From Acd1 sp049973945 (GTDB lineage Archaea > Thermoproteota > Thermoprotei_A > Sulfolobales > Sulfolobaceae), in assembly GCA_049973945.1 (NCBI GenBank), contig JBMFJH010000013.1, forward strand, positions 1-42,653: a stretch of 42,653 nucleotides of DNA. Direction: 5' to 3'. Under the pieces are notes generated by a model, which worked only from the letters and a program-made list of their open reading frames with translations, did not search any database and was not told the DNA's origin. The position numbers were made by a program, and so were the translations under genes. How positions within the stretch are numbered: the stretch's first letter is position 1; every line of letters begins with the position of its first letter. Of this stretch, positions 23,316 to 32,111 are shown piece after piece.

Positions 23316-24530
23316 ATGAAGGCGGTTTCGACGTATGTTATAGTAGGCGTAGTTCTGGCTATAGTTGTTATTGGAGCAGTTGCTTACTATATGGCTTTTT
23401 CTGGAGGTCAGGGTTCGTCTAGCAAGCCCACCGAGAGCACGACCTCGCAGCCGCCCACTACTACAACGACCCAGCCGCCCGTTCAGATCCCCTCAGCGAG
23501 CATCACAGCTGGAGGTTCGACCTTCGTCAACCCGGCGATGCAGGTCTGGGTAAACAGCTTCCAGTCCAAGTACCCGCAGATCCAAGTGACCTACAGCTCA
23601 GTCGGTAGCGGGGCCGGGGTTAACGGCTTCCTCAGGGGAAGTTACGACATAGGAGCTACCGACGCGCCTCCTCCGAGCGACCTGTACCAGCAAATGGTTC
23701 AGAAGTACGGCGAGGTCATCACAATTCCCGACCTCGTGGGCGGCGAGGCCATCATCTACAACCTACCAGGGTTCAACGGAGTGCTGAACTTGACCGCTGA
23801 CGTCATCGCTGGGATCTACTCCGGTAAGATACAGTACTGGGACGACCCCGCCATCCAGAAGCTCAACCCGTACTTCAAGCTCCCGCACCAGAAGATCATA
23901 GCCGTCCACAGGAGCGACGGTAGCGGCACTACCTTTATATTCACATACTGGTTGTACGTCTCGAGCCAGGTCTGGAGGGACAGCGGGATAGGTTACGGCT
24001 ACACCGTCAACTGGCCTGTCGACCAGCTGGGCAACGGCCTCGGGGGTAAGGGTAATGAAGGCGTCACCGCTTACGTGAAGCAGAACCAGTACTCCATAGG
24101 TTATGTAGAAGTGCAGTACGCCATCGCGAACAACCTGGCCTCCGCCGCAGTCCAGAACCCGTCCACGGGCCAATTCGTTCAACCTAGTGCTCAATCGCTA
24201 GGGAACGCGGTGGCCAATGTGAACCTGTCCGCGCTACCCCCTGCTAACCAGGACCTCTCCAAGTACTTAGGGCTGTTCTTCAACGCGAAAGCCGACAACG
24301 CTTACCCGATAGTCTCGTTCTCGTGGCTGGTTATCAAGACCAACTACGACGACAAGGCCAAGGCCATAGCGATTTACCTGTTCCTGAAGCACATCGCCAC
24401 TACCGGCCAAAAAGAGTTGCCAACCGGCTACTTGCCTCTGCCACAGAACATACAGCAGTACGTACTCGAGAGCCTTAAAATGATAAAGTATAACGGCCAG
24501 CCAGTATACGAGCTCCTCGGAGGGAGCTGA
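23316..24530 (+). CDS. pstS: PstS, phosphate-binding protein, membrane-anchored
   Basis: 404 residues. Residues 5-30 (STYVIVGVVLAIVVIGAVAY) form an anchor, followed by a Ser/Thr/Pro linker (residues 40-60), then the binding fold: ITAGGSTFVNPAMQVW is the canonical GAGSTF-like phosphate loop, SVGSGAGVNGFLRGSYDIGA and HRSDGSGTTFIFTYWL provide the other ligands. It captures phosphate outside the cell. The lack of a lipobox fits archaea of this group. First gene of pstS-pstC-pstA. A TATA box lies about 35-40 nt upstream, so a short leader is expected. Confidence 0.93.
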   Translation: MKAVSTYVIVGVVLAIVVIGAVAYYMAFSGGQGSSSKPTESTTSQPPTTTTTQPPVQIPSASITAGGSTFVNPAMQVWVNSFQSKYPQIQVTYSSVGSGAGVNGFLRGSYDIGATDAPPPSDLYQQMVQKYGEVITIPDLVGGEAIIYNLPGFNGVLNLTADVIAGIYSGKIQYWDDPAIQKLNPYFKLPHQKIIAVHRSDGSGTTFIFTYWLYVSSQVWRDSGIGYGYTVNWPVDQLGNGLGGKGNEGVTAYVKQNQYSIGYVEVQYAIANNLASAAVQNPSTGQFVQPSAQSLGNAVANVNLSALPPANQDLSKYLGLFFNAKADNAYPIVSFSWLVIKTNYDDKAKAIAIYLFLKHIATTGQKELPTGYLPLPQNIQQYVLESLKMIKYNGQPVYELLGGS

Positions 24531-24531
24531 T

Positions 24532-25434
24532 TTGGGCCTGAGGTTAAAGACGAAAGGAAACGTCACTTTTTACGTCCTCCTGATCCCCTCTTTGCTCGTA
24601 TTCGGGACCTTCTTTTTCGTCGTCGGAACCGTTGCGTATAACGCTTACCCAGCCTTCGAGAAGATCGGGCTCTCAATTTACACTACTAACGTCTGGGACC
24701 CCAACAACGATAGGTACGGGGGTTTGGGGGCGATATACGGCACTCTCGTAGTTGGGACTCTAGCCCTGGTCTTCTCCATACCAGTCTCTATAGCGATGGC
24801 GATTTTCGTCAACGACATAGCACCCCCCAGGCTCAGGGAAGTGTTCGTCAACCTGACGGACTTACTCGCCTCTTTCCCCACCGTAGTTTACGGCTTCTGG
24901 GGCCTCTATGTGCTGGGGCCCTTCTTGTCCCAGACGCTGTTTACTTTTCTGTATGACAACCTCTCCTTCATCCCACTGTTCTCCACGAGCCCCGCAGGGG
25001 GTCCCAGCTTCCTGCTGGCTTCCATAGTGCTATCCCTCATGATAACGCCGTTCGCCACCTCCATAATAAGGGAAACCTACGCCCAGGTGCCCAAGTCTTT
25101 GGAGGAGGCAGTTTACGCCCTCGGGCTGAGCAGGTGGGAGCTATTCAGGATCAAGCTGGGCTACGTGAAGAGGGCCTTCCTCGGCGCCTATGCCCTCGCC
25201 TTCGGTAGGGGAGTTGGAGAGACCGTGGCCGTCAGCCTGACGGTCGGCAACGTGCTAAACATAACCCCGAGCCTACTGGCCCCCGGCTACACGATTTCCT
25301 CATTGATAGTCAACCAGTTCGGCACGGCCTTCGGCCTGCAGTACTACGCGCTGTTCGCCTTAGGGCTCTTCCTGGTGATTATAGGCCTGGCGTTCATAGC
25401 CCTTTCCAGGCTCTTCCTGAGGTGGTACGAATGA
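24532..25434 (+). CDS. pstC: PstC, phosphate ABC transporter permease
   Basis: 300 residues with six hydrophobic segments. Opening helix FYVLLIPSLLVFGTFFFVVG; the coupling EAA-like loop is PKSLEEAVYALGLSRWELFR (EAxxALG-xxxW), which docks on PstB; the conserved VYGFWGLYVLGP stretch is typical of PstC. Start TTG 24532, one nt after the pstS stop, with GGAGGG (24519-24525 region) ahead. It forms half of the channel with PstA. The stop overlaps the ATG of pstA. Confidence 0.93.
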   Translation: MGLRLKTKGNVTFYVLLIPSLLVFGTFFFVVGTVAYNAYPAFEKIGLSIYTTNVWDPNNDRYGGLGAIYGTLVVGTLALVFSIPVSIAMAIFVNDIAPPRLREVFVNLTDLLASFPTVVYGFWGLYVLGPFLSQTLFTFLYDNLSFIPLFSTSPAGGPSFLLASIVLSLMITPFATSIIRETYAQVPKSLEEAVYALGLSRWELFRIKLGYVKRAFLGAYALAFGRGVGETVAVSLTVGNVLNITPSLLAPGYTISSLIVNQFGTAFGLQYYALFALGLFLVIIGLAFIALSRLFLRWYE

Positions 25435-26300
25435 CCAGGTCGACCAGGTCGATGAAAAGGAAGGACTACGTCGCCGTAGGGCTAGTTCTCTTCTTCGTCG
25501 GCCTCTACCTAGTCCCGGTCTTGGCGTTGATAAAGGACGTGGTGTACAACGGCCTGAGGGTGATCGCTGCCGTTGGCCCCCAGTTCTTCGTTGCCCCTCC
25601 GCCCAACCCGGGGGACGGCCTGGGAGGAATCGGGCCCGCCCTCGAGGGATCCCTCTACATGGTCGCCCTGGCAGTACTGATGAGCGGCCCGATCTCGTTC
25701 CTGACCGGGGTGTTCCTGGCGTTCTACGAGAAGAGCCCGATAGCCAAGGCGATCAGGTCTGCCCTGGAGCTCATAGTCGAGTTCCCGACGATCATAGTGG
25801 GAATAGTGGTCTTCTCCACTTTCGTAGTCGGGTTCAGCCTCCTTGACCACAAGGTCAAGTTCGGCCTCGGGCCCATATCTGGGGCGATAGCGCTGGCGAT
25901 CGTAATGTTGCCCTACGCCACCATCCAGATCAACGAGTCCCTGAGGATCCCGAGGAGGCTCTACGAGGAGACCGCCCACGCGCTCGGACTGACGCAGTGG
26001 CAAGTGATCAGGGTCATAGTGTCGGCAGGAAAGAAGGGGATCCTGACCGGTTTACTACTGGGGTTCGCGAAGGTCATAGGCGAGACAGCCCCAATAATTG
26101 TGGTGACATCTACGACAGCTAACGTGTACTTGACCGACTGGAACTCCCCCGTTACCGGAGTGCCAGTGCTGATCTACACCTACGCCTTCAGCGCGTACAG
26201 CAACTGGATAGACGTCGCGTGGGGGGCCTCGCTCGCCTTGTTGGTAATAGTGACTGCCACCTTCGTGATAGTCAGGTTGTTGTCGTCGTGGAAGAGATAA
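25431..26300 (+). CDS. pstA: PstA, phosphate ABC transporter permease
   Basis: About 289 residues from ATG 25431, which overlaps the pstC stop (ATGA); a GTG at 25422 is a weaker alternative. Six hydrophobic segments and the coupling loop RLYEETAHALGLTQWQVIRV correspond to PstA. The ELIVEFPTIIVGIVVFSTFV segment and FAKVIGETAPIIVVTS (GExAP motif) are characteristic. It partners PstC in the membrane. A run of six T at 26317 follows the stop and may end the transcript. Confidence 0.93.
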   Translation: MTRSTRSMKRKDYVAVGLVLFFVGLYLVPVLALIKDVVYNGLRVIAAVGPQFFVAPPPNPGDGLGGIGPALEGSLYMVALAVLMSGPISFLTGVFLAFYEKSPIAKAIRSALELIVEFPTIIVGIVVFSTFVVGFSLLDHKVKFGLGPISGAIALAIVMLPYATIQINESLRIPRRLYEETAHALGLTQWQVIRVIVSAGKKGILTGLLLGFAKVIGETAPIIVVTSTTANVYLTDWNSPVTGVPVLIYTYAFSAYSNWIDVAWGASLALLVIVTATFVIVRLLSSWKR

Positions 26301-26315
26301 CCGTGAACGAGCCCG

Positions 26316-26322
26316 ATTTTTT
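26316..26322 (+). terminator. T-tract terminator after pstA
   Basis: A run of six T about 16 nt after the pstA stop codon. Archaeal transcription often ends at T-rich stretches without a hairpin. Confidence 0.4.
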
Positions 26323-26590
26323 ACGTGAGTTGAACTCAGCCGTGACCTGCTGAACATTATCAGCGAAGCTCTCTCCTTGAAAATAGGTAGCTGTCCACCA
26401 GGCCTTTACATAACGAATCGGGCGAGAACCATTTAACGAGTTATACCTTCCTCCTAAGCCTTCTTACGGCGGTAGGACTTGGGCAACACGAGGTTCTGTA
26501 TAAACTGCGGTTACCAGTTCTATTAAGGCGATAGCATTCGTCCCGTAGATTAATTTAATTGATTTATTTTCGGAAATCCGTCGTCGTCCA

Positions 26591-26914
26591 ATGGAAGAGA
26601 GGGAGAAGGAGATAGTCCTCAAGGCCCTGGAGAAGGTGGAGAAGTGGTACGTCCACCTCGCGGGGATAAGCGGCGACATGTTGCTCATTGTCTCCAAGAG
26701 GGAGGTTCCCCAGGAGATAGAGGTCGACGGTAAAGTATACAAGGTGAAGCACTACGACCCGGAAGCGTATTTGGAGGCGATAAGGAGGGACGAAAACGAG
26801 TTCAGGTCGTTCAGGGTCTACTACTTCCTGAAGGTCTACATGAGGAAGGTGCTAGACCTCCTCGCGCAAATGGAAGTGGAGAGGATGAGCCTGGACTTGA
26901 AGAACCTACTGTGA
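26591..26914 (+). CDS. Small soluble protein of unknown function
   Basis: 107 residues. A helical start (EEREKEIVLKALEKVEKWYV), a central beta region (GDMLLIVSKREVPQEIEVDG, KVYKVKHYDPEAY) and a helical end with many charges. No membrane segment and no catalytic motif that I can see. TATA-like AATTTAATTG...TTTATTTT is centred about 30 nt upstream of the ATG, so it is likely leaderless. Codon use matches its neighbours. I do not recognise the family. It stands alone between pstA and the propeller gene. Confidence 0.65.
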   Translation: MEEREKEIVLKALEKVEKWYVHLAGISGDMLLIVSKREVPQEIEVDGKVYKVKHYDPEAYLEAIRRDENEFRSFRVYYFLKVYMRKVLDLLAQMEVERMSLDLKNLL

Positions 26915-27223
26915 GTTTGAAACCCTAGAAATAGTCCCTGAACCCAGAGAGTGTTCTGGACGCCCTACTTCTCAGAGTCCCTGATGAGCGTCACCATCAC
27001 TAAGCTGGCTGAGGGTCATTACTGGTACTTCTTCGAGGCTCTCCTCCGCGTGCGACTCCCTGGTCAGTCCTTTGAACGGATTGCGAGAGTAGGCTTTACA
27101 CTTCGCTGTAGAGAAGCCTTGTAGGCCGAAGGAAATTAGCAGGATCAAACGACAGTGGCGTCAGGGCCTGTCTTGAAACGTTTTTAACTAACCCCCATAC
27201 TCATCTCACAAACGTGATTAACA
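26915..27223. other. Intergenic stretch before the propeller gene
   Basis: No gene I can support. A possible 46-codon plus-strand frame at 26984-27124 (from ATG, MSVTITKLAEGHYWYFFEAL) is open but has no promoter or similarity that I know. A TATA-like CGTTTTTAACT near 27179-27189 should serve the propeller gene. Confidence 0.3.
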
Positions 27224-29881
27224 TTGAGGACAAAAACGAATAGTTTGACAGTCGGCGCCGGAGCTCTGTCAATATTGGTTATTTCATTATTCGTCGTGTC
27301 GACAGTCTCAGCTGGTCCACAGCTTGTGGCGCAGGGCCTTCAAGAAAGCGACCCCATTTACGTCCGCTACACCATAATATTGTGGAACGGCACCACACTG
27401 TTAGGGAACGTCAAAGTCAATCTACCAGTGACAGTCAGCGACGTGTATTACGACCCCGCCACGCGTTACATGATTCTGTTCTCGTTTTTCGGCAAGGGAG
27501 TGTTCTTGAACCCAGAAAACAACACCTTAGTCGGCGTCATACCTGGGACAGGGCCGGCCGTATACAACCCCTCAAACGGTTACACCTACGTGGTCGACAG
27601 CGAGTCCAACAAGGTCTACGTCGTCAAAGGCACTAAAGTCGTAGCAAACGTCACCGTAGGCCGTGGCCCCCACGCTCTAGCTTACAACCCCTCCAACGGC
27701 TACATCTACGTCGCTAACGAGGGGTCTGACTTCGTTTCTGTGATTAGTGGCACCAAGGTTATCGCCAACGTCGCCGTGGACTACGGACCTTATGTGCTAG
27801 CTTACAACCCCTCCAACGGCTACGTTTACGTAGGCTACGACTGGTCTGATATAGTCTCCGTCATAAACGGCACCGAAGTAATAGCCAACATAAGCGTGGG
27901 CCGTGGGCCCCACGCTTCAGTTTACAACCCCTCAAACGGCTACATCTACGTGGCCAGTGAAGAGACAGACGCGGTCTTTGTAATAGAAGGCACCAGAGTG
28001 ATTGCCAACATAAGCGTGGGCCAGGCCCCGGTCGCCCTGATTTACAACCCCTCAAACGGTTACATCTACGTTGCCAACAGCGACTCCAACTCGGTCTCCG
28101 TCATCAACGGCACCAGAGTGATAGCTAACGTACAAGTGGGAAAGTGGCCTGTCGCCTTGGCTCACGATCCTTCGACGGGTTACGTCTACGTGGCCAACGA
28201 AGGGTCTGAGTCAGTCTCCGTCATCAACGGCACCAAGGTGATTGCGAACGTACAGGTCGGCGAACGACCGATTTCTCTGGCCTACAACCCCTCCAACGGC
28301 TACATATACGTGGCCTACGACGGGTTCGATTTCGTCTCCGTCATCAACGGCACTGAGGTGATTGCTAACGTGACTATACACTACGGGCCCATCGCGATGG
28401 CCTACAACCCCTTAAACGACTACGTCTATGTTGCTAACCGCGACTCCAGCACGGTCACCGTGATCGACGGAACGAAGGTAGTAGCGAGCGTACCGGTCGG
28501 CGAAGGTCCCGTCGCGCTGGCCTACAACCCCTCCAACGGCTACGTTTACGTAGGCTACGACTGGTCTGATATAGTCTCCGTCATAAACGGCACCGAAGTA
28601 ATAGCCAACATAAGCGTGGGCCGTGGGCCCCACGCTCTAGCTTACAACCCCTCAAACGGCTACATCTACGTTGTTAACCGCGGATCCAGCACGGTGTCTG
28701 TGATTGACGGAACAAAAGTAATAGCCGAAATACGGGCAGGTGAACGACCCACCGCCTTGATTTACAACCCCTCCAACGGCTACGTCTACGTGGCCTACGA
28801 TGGGCTCGATATCGTCTCCGTCATCAAAGGCCTCGAAGTAGTTGCGACCATAAAAGTGGGCCGTGGGCTCCACACTTTAGCCTACAACCCCTCCAACGGC
28901 TACGTCTATGTGTCCAACAGCGACTCCGGCACGGTCACCGTTATCGACGGAACGAAAGTAGTAGCTAACGTACAGGTGGGTAAGTGGCCAATGGCCCTGA
29001 TTTACAACCCCTCAAACGGCTACGTTTACGTCGCCAACTTCGGATCTAACTCGGTCTCCGTTATCAACGGGACCAGAGTGATAGCAACCGTCCAGGTAGG
29101 CTATGAACCATGGGCGCTGGCCTACAACCCCTCCAACGGCTACGTTTACGTCGCCAACTATAGATCGGATTCGGTCTCCGTCATCAACGGCACCGAGGTT
29201 ATTGCGAACGTGCAGGTCGGGGAAAGGCCTGTCGCCCTGCTATACAACCCGTCCAACGGCTACATTTACGTGGCGAATTACGAGTCGGGTACTGTCTCGG
29301 TGTTGGCTCACCAGAACGCCAAAGCGTTCAAACTGCACGTCATTTCCCTCTACTGCAACGGCAAACCGGTGGAGTACCACGAGGTCTCCCCCTACGTTTA
29401 CCGTGTGGGTAGCGTCGCTGCGGGTTGTACCCTCACCTTGTTGTTCACGAGCGACTCGCTAGTATCGGCTCTCCTGAACGGCACTTCGATAAGCGTAGGC
29501 GAGACCTCCCAAGCTGTGTACTTAGTTATGGTCACGCTCGACAGGGCGGGCACGCACAATTTGACTCTGACCCACGGAGGAAGGCCTTCCGTGACGTTCA
29601 TCGTCCAAGTCCAACCCACGAGCTCTACTTCGGGGAGCAACGCCTCGACCACAACTACCGCCACGTCGACTGCAACCGCATCAACGCCAACGACGACTGA
29701 GTCGACGACGCAACTTCCGCCTCCGACGTCTGAGACTTCCTCCAGTTCGGCGACCTCTCCGGCTTCCTCGACCGAGGCGGTGACCCCTAGCACCTCAATC
29801 GTCGGAGGCAACGTCGCGTTGCTCGGAGTGATCGCGGTTCTAGCAGTTGTAGTAGCAGTAATGTTGGTGAGGCTCAGGTGA
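27224..29881 (+). CDS. YVTN/YncE-type beta-propeller surface protein
   Basis: 885 residues. A signal sequence (SLTVGAGALSILVISLFVVS) is followed by a lead-in, then 15 tandem 40-residue YVTN units (consensus YNPSNGYVYVANxxSxxVSV, INGTxVIANVxVGxxPxALA), then an Ig-like domain (about 695-800), a Ser/Thr-rich stalk (SSTSGSNASTTTTATSTATA and so on) and a C-terminal membrane helix (VALLGVIAVLAVVVAVMLVR). This is the build of an archaeal cell-surface or S-layer-associated protein. Fifteen blades would make two seven-bladed propellers plus one. Asn-Gly-Thr in every unit offers N-glycosylation sites. Its role is likely adhesion or binding of an extracellular ligand; catalysis is not indicated. Start TTG 27224. 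Confidence 0.85.
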   Translation: MRTKTNSLTVGAGALSILVISLFVVSTVSAGPQLVAQGLQESDPIYVRYTIILWNGTTLLGNVKVNLPVTVSDVYYDPATRYMILFSFFGKGVFLNPENNTLVGVIPGTGPAVYNPSNGYTYVVDSESNKVYVVKGTKVVANVTVGRGPHALAYNPSNGYIYVANEGSDFVSVISGTKVIANVAVDYGPYVLAYNPSNGYVYVGYDWSDIVSVINGTEVIANISVGRGPHASVYNPSNGYIYVASEETDAVFVIEGTRVIANISVGQAPVALIYNPSNGYIYVANSDSNSVSVINGTRVIANVQVGKWPVALAHDPSTGYVYVANEGSESVSVINGTKVIANVQVGERPISLAYNPSNGYIYVAYDGFDFVSVINGTEVIANVTIHYGPIAMAYNPLNDYVYVANRDSSTVTVIDGTKVVASVPVGEGPVALAYNPSNGYVYVGYDWSDIVSVINGTEVIANISVGRGPHALAYNPSNGYIYVVNRGSSTVSVIDGTKVIAEIRAGERPTALIYNPSNGYVYVAYDGLDIVSVIKGLEVVATIKVGRGLHTLAYNPSNGYVYVSNSDSGTVTVIDGTKVVANVQVGKWPMALIYNPSNGYVYVANFGSNSVSVINGTRVIATVQVGYEPWALAYNPSNGYVYVANYRSDSVSVINGTEVIANVQVGERPVALLYNPSNGYIYVANYESGTVSVLAHQNAKAFKLHVISLYCNGKPVEYHEVSPYVYRVGSVAAGCTLTLLFTSDSLVSALLNGTSISVGETSQAVYLVMVTLDRAGTHNLTLTHGGRPSVTFIVQVQPTSSTSGSNASTTTTATSTATASTPTTTESTTQLPPPTSETSSSSATSPASSTEAVTPSTSIVGGNVALLGVIAVLAVVVAVMLVRLR
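27563..29362 (+). repeat. 15 tandem 120-bp units inside the propeller gene
   Basis: Units start at 27563 and recur every 120 bp exactly to 29243, each with TACAACCCCTCNAACGGCTAC. No indel occurs between them. Units at 28163 and 28403 carry the most changed motif. A 114-bp block at 27803-27916 is identical to 28523-28636, pointing to recent exchange between units. Confidence 0.9.
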
Positions 29882-30008
29882 ACGCGGGCTATGCAGTTCT
29901 ATCTTTAGAAACCCGCTGGGTTCCCTCAGCAAAGAGGGGAGTAGTTACAGGGCGTGCAAGGACTTTCAAAAACATGTAAGGGACACGATAAGCATCGCCC
30001 TGGCGGCC

Positions 30009-30542
30009 TCATGTGTCGTCGGAGAAGTCCGAGTCCATGAAGTCGCCCGAGAAGTCTTCAAGCTCGTCCTCTTGTTCCGAACCGTAGTCCTCAGCGCTTG
30101 TCTCCTGCACAGCCTCCTGGTGCCCTCCAAGCTCTTGGGCCAACTCGTAAGCCACTAGCCCCATGGTGATCAGCGAGCTCAGCGCTATGCCGCTGAGGAG
30201 GCCCAAGACCAACATCAAGGGGATCGCGGAGGCTATGCCCTCAACGTCGTGCCTCGTGAGGGTTCCCTGCTCCGCCTTTTGGTTTATCTCCTGGGCCTTC
30301 CTCTGGAGCTCCTCGAACAGCTCCTTCCCCTTCATGAAGCCTGTGGCCGTTATCGTGTAGACCAATTTCTTAGAAAAGAACCCCTTCCTCTCAGACCTGA
30401 CCAGGCCCTCCTGCTCGAGCCTCGAGAGGGCGTCCAGCACCTCCACTCTGTCCTTCCTGATGGCCTGGGCTATCTCCTCCGGGGTGGCGGACTTCTTCTG
30501 GTAAAGGTAGACAAGCACCTCCACCTTTACTCCCCAGTTCAC
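30009..30542 (-). CDS. Winged-helix regulator with membrane segment and acidic tail
   Basis: 177 residues in three parts. Residues 1-65 are a winged-helix DNA-binding domain: KVEVLVYLYQKKSATPEEIA (helices 1-2), RKDRVEVLDALSRLEQEGLV (recognition helix) and RSERKGFFSKKLVYTITATG (wing). Residues 70-105 are a charged helix, perhaps a dimer coiled coil. Residues 107-135 (AIPLMLVLGLLSGIALSSLI and TMGLVAYELA) form one or two membrane helices. The last 35 residues are almost all Glu, Asp and Ser. One-component regulators bound to the membrane are known from archaea. It would sense the membrane or an external signal. Upstream TATA is at about 30567-30573 (CTTATAAAGC on minus). Confidence 0.75.
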   Translation of the reverse strand: MNWGVKVEVLVYLYQKKSATPEEIAQAIRKDRVEVLDALSRLEQEGLVRSERKGFFSKKLVYTITATGFMKGKELFEELQRKAQEINQKAEQGTLTRHDVEGIASAIPLMLVLGLLSGIALSSLITMGLVAYELAQELGGHQEAVQETSAEDYGSEQEDELEDFSGDFMDSDFSDDT

Positions 30543-30819
30543 GGAGTGAACCTCGCGGAAAAAGCTTATAAAGCGAATCCCAAGCGGCGTCAGACGAGGG
30601 GAAAACGACCCTCTAGGGTCGGTCTGTATGAGCGCGGGGCACCCGCTCGCGCCATCGGACCGGCTCGTCGGGTCGGACGCTACCCACGCCTTACCGAGGG
30701 CACGTCCTGACCTCTGGGTTCACCGCGACCGTTCTCAACCGACGCCTGTCGGCGAACACCCCGTCCAAGGCCCTCGGTTCCCAAGATTAGTTTATTTCCT
30801 CTGATTGCAAGTTTCTTAT

Positions 30820-31161
30820 ATGGACAAGTACTGGCTCGCGTTGGTCGGGGAGGCTGGGGCTACGGGACTCGCGAAGGGGATCTACCTGGTCAGGAGGGAG
30901 GAGAAGTTCAGGAGGGCCTACGAGAACGAGCTCTCCCACTGGCTATACTTCAGGAAGTTCAGGAGGAGCGCGCTGGAGAAGCCCGTCTACCTCGGCCTGC
31001 TGGTCTTCGGGGTATTCGTGGCCCTCCTGGGGAAGTGGGCCGTCAAGAGGGTGGTCAACTGGGTCGAGAAGAACGCCATCGAGTTCTACGAGAAGAACTT
31101 CGTGATAGAGGGGGAGATCAAGAAGATATACGAGGACGAGAAGGAGCACTTCGTGGAGTAA
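30820..31161 (+). CDS. Small protein with one membrane helix and charged helical ends
   Basis: 113 residues from ATG 30820; the longer TTG version adds five residues and begins too near the promoter. Order: a Gly-rich hydrophobic start (YWLALVGEAGATGLAKGIYL), a basic and aromatic helix (RREEKFRRAYENELSHWLYF), one membrane helix (VYLGLLVFGVFVALLGKWAV), and a highly charged helical tail (EIKKIYEDEKEHFVE). Family unknown. A TATA-like GTTTATTT about 28 nt upstream points to a leaderless message. The arrangement resembles small tail-anchored adaptors; no partner is encoded beside it. Confidence 0.65.
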   Translation: MDKYWLALVGEAGATGLAKGIYLVRREEKFRRAYENELSHWLYFRKFRRSALEKPVYLGLLVFGVFVALLGKWAVKRVVNWVEKNAIEFYEKNFVIEGEIKKIYEDEKEHFVE

Positions 31162-31225
31162 TTGAGCTGGCCTCAGCTCTCGCCCTGCAGATTGACGGCG
31201 AGCGGAGCCGTCGAGAACTCGAGCC

Positions 31226-31588
31226 TCACTCCTCCGAGCAGCTCAGCTCCTCGCACAGCCCCAAGTCGTCCCTGAGGACTATAGCCTTACGCTTTAAGTC
31301 CTCCACCACTGGGTTTCCAGTCTTCAGCGCCCGCTCCAGTTCCTCCCTAGTCAAGGGGACGACCTCGAACCCCGGGGGGTAGTCGAGCCTCAACAGCCTC
31401 TCTATGGGGTTCCCCTCGAACTCCCCGACCAGAAGGACGTCTACGTCGCTCCAGGCGTTGAAGTCCCCCCTCGCATAAGAGCCTATGAGGAAGGCGGAGT
31501 ACTTCCCCCTCAGCGTCGACGCCCATTCCTTCGCCTTCCTCAAGACTTCCCTCCTCAGCTTCTCCCTCTCCTCGAGAGCCCTCTCCAA
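31226..31588 (-). CDS. MNT-type minimal nucleotidyltransferase (antitoxin of HEPN/MNT pair)
   Basis: 120 residues. Signature YSAFLIGSYARGDFNAWSDV, then DVLLVGEF, gives G-S-x10-D-x-D with the two catalytic Asp residues. Such proteins AMPylate and so silence their HEPN partner toxins. Start lies inside the end of the HEPN gene (34-nt overlap), so the two are translated together. The C-terminus is charged (KRKAIVLRDDLGLCEELSCS). The fold is complete, unlike the nucleotidyltransferase at 4.9 kb. Confidence in the pair is high because the order HEPN then MNT with overlap is conserved in archaea. Confidence 0.88.
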   Translation of the reverse strand: MERALEEREKLRREVLRKAKEWASTLRGKYSAFLIGSYARGDFNAWSDVDVLLVGEFEGNPIERLLRLDYPPGFEVVPLTREELERALKTGNPVVEDLKRKAIVLRDDLGLCEELSCSEE

Positions 31589-31962
31589 ACCTCTTCCACG
31601 TAGTTTATGATGTCTTGTGCGTATTTAATCGCCTGCTCAGCCTCGGCCCTCGTGTAGTAGTAGTCTGGGGTTAAGTCGCTCCACGCGTCGGGATACCTCG
31701 TGGGCACGTAGAGCTTGTCCAAGTACTTGGCCTTCTCCACCAAGTCTTGAGGGGCGTTGACTTCTGAGAGCAGTAGGGAGACGGAGTGCCCTGCCTTGGG
31801 TCTGCCTAACCCGTAAAGTAAGGCCTTCACCGCGAACTCAGCCGCCTGTTGGGCCTTGAAGCAGGCCCAGTTGTAGAACCCGTTGTTGAGGTCTGAGACC
31901 GCGCTCTCCAAAGTCCTCTTAGCTGTACTAATCCACCTCTCGTACTCTTTGCCGTCTACCAC
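31555..31962 (-). CDS. HEPN-domain protein (toxin of HEPN/MNT pair)
   Basis: 135 residues, five predicted helices. The core NGFYNWACFKAQQAAEFAVK and ALLYGLGRPKAGHSVSLLL are typical of the HEPN family; an R-x4-H pattern (RPKAGH) and a following tyrosine-rich segment (TPDYYYTRAEAEQAI) are visible. HEPN proteins are usually RNases or their inactive relatives; modification by the MNT partner controls them. The gene's start faces the DEAD-box helicase gene with 149 bp between them. Confidence 0.85.
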   Translation of the reverse strand: MVDGKEYERWISTAKRTLESAVSDLNNGFYNWACFKAQQAAEFAVKALLYGLGRPKAGHSVSLLLSEVNAPQDLVEKAKYLDKLYVPTRYPDAWSDLTPDYYYTRAEAEQAIKYAQDIINYVEEVWRGLSRRGRS

Positions 31963-32081
31963 GGGCTACCCTCTCCGTGGGAGTATTAACGCTTCGGGGC
32001 AGACCCTACGAGCAGTCGAACGCGCTGGAGCGAGACGTACAGCCCTACTTCCCACCGTTTCTGCCGTCTCTTCACGCGGGC

Positions 32082-32088
32082 TTATTAG
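32082..32088 (+). promoter_or_regulatory. TATA box of the DEAD-box helicase gene
   Basis: CTTATTA, about 27 nt upstream of ATG 32112. It supports that start over the 46-codon longer frame beginning at 31977. Confidence 0.45.
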
Positions 32089-32111
32089 CTACGAATGAGA
32101 CGGCGGAGCCC

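Noticed and set aside
26479..26526. 15-codon frame from TTG with a CxxC zinc-ribbon-like start (RFCINCGYQFY) ahead of a stop.
   Set aside because: Too short for a function, and the second CxxC is missing; at best a stub of a zinc-ribbon gene. A TATA-like element upstream is not enough.
26984..27124. 46-codon plus-strand frame between pstA's neighbour and the propeller gene.
   Set aside because: No promoter at the right distance, no family resemblance, arginine-rich end; kept only as a note in the intergenic entry.
27563..29362. Regular direct repeats that could look like a CRISPR array.
   Set aside because: The repeats are coding, 120 bp long without spacers, and encode YVTN propeller units. 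No true CRISPR array was seen.
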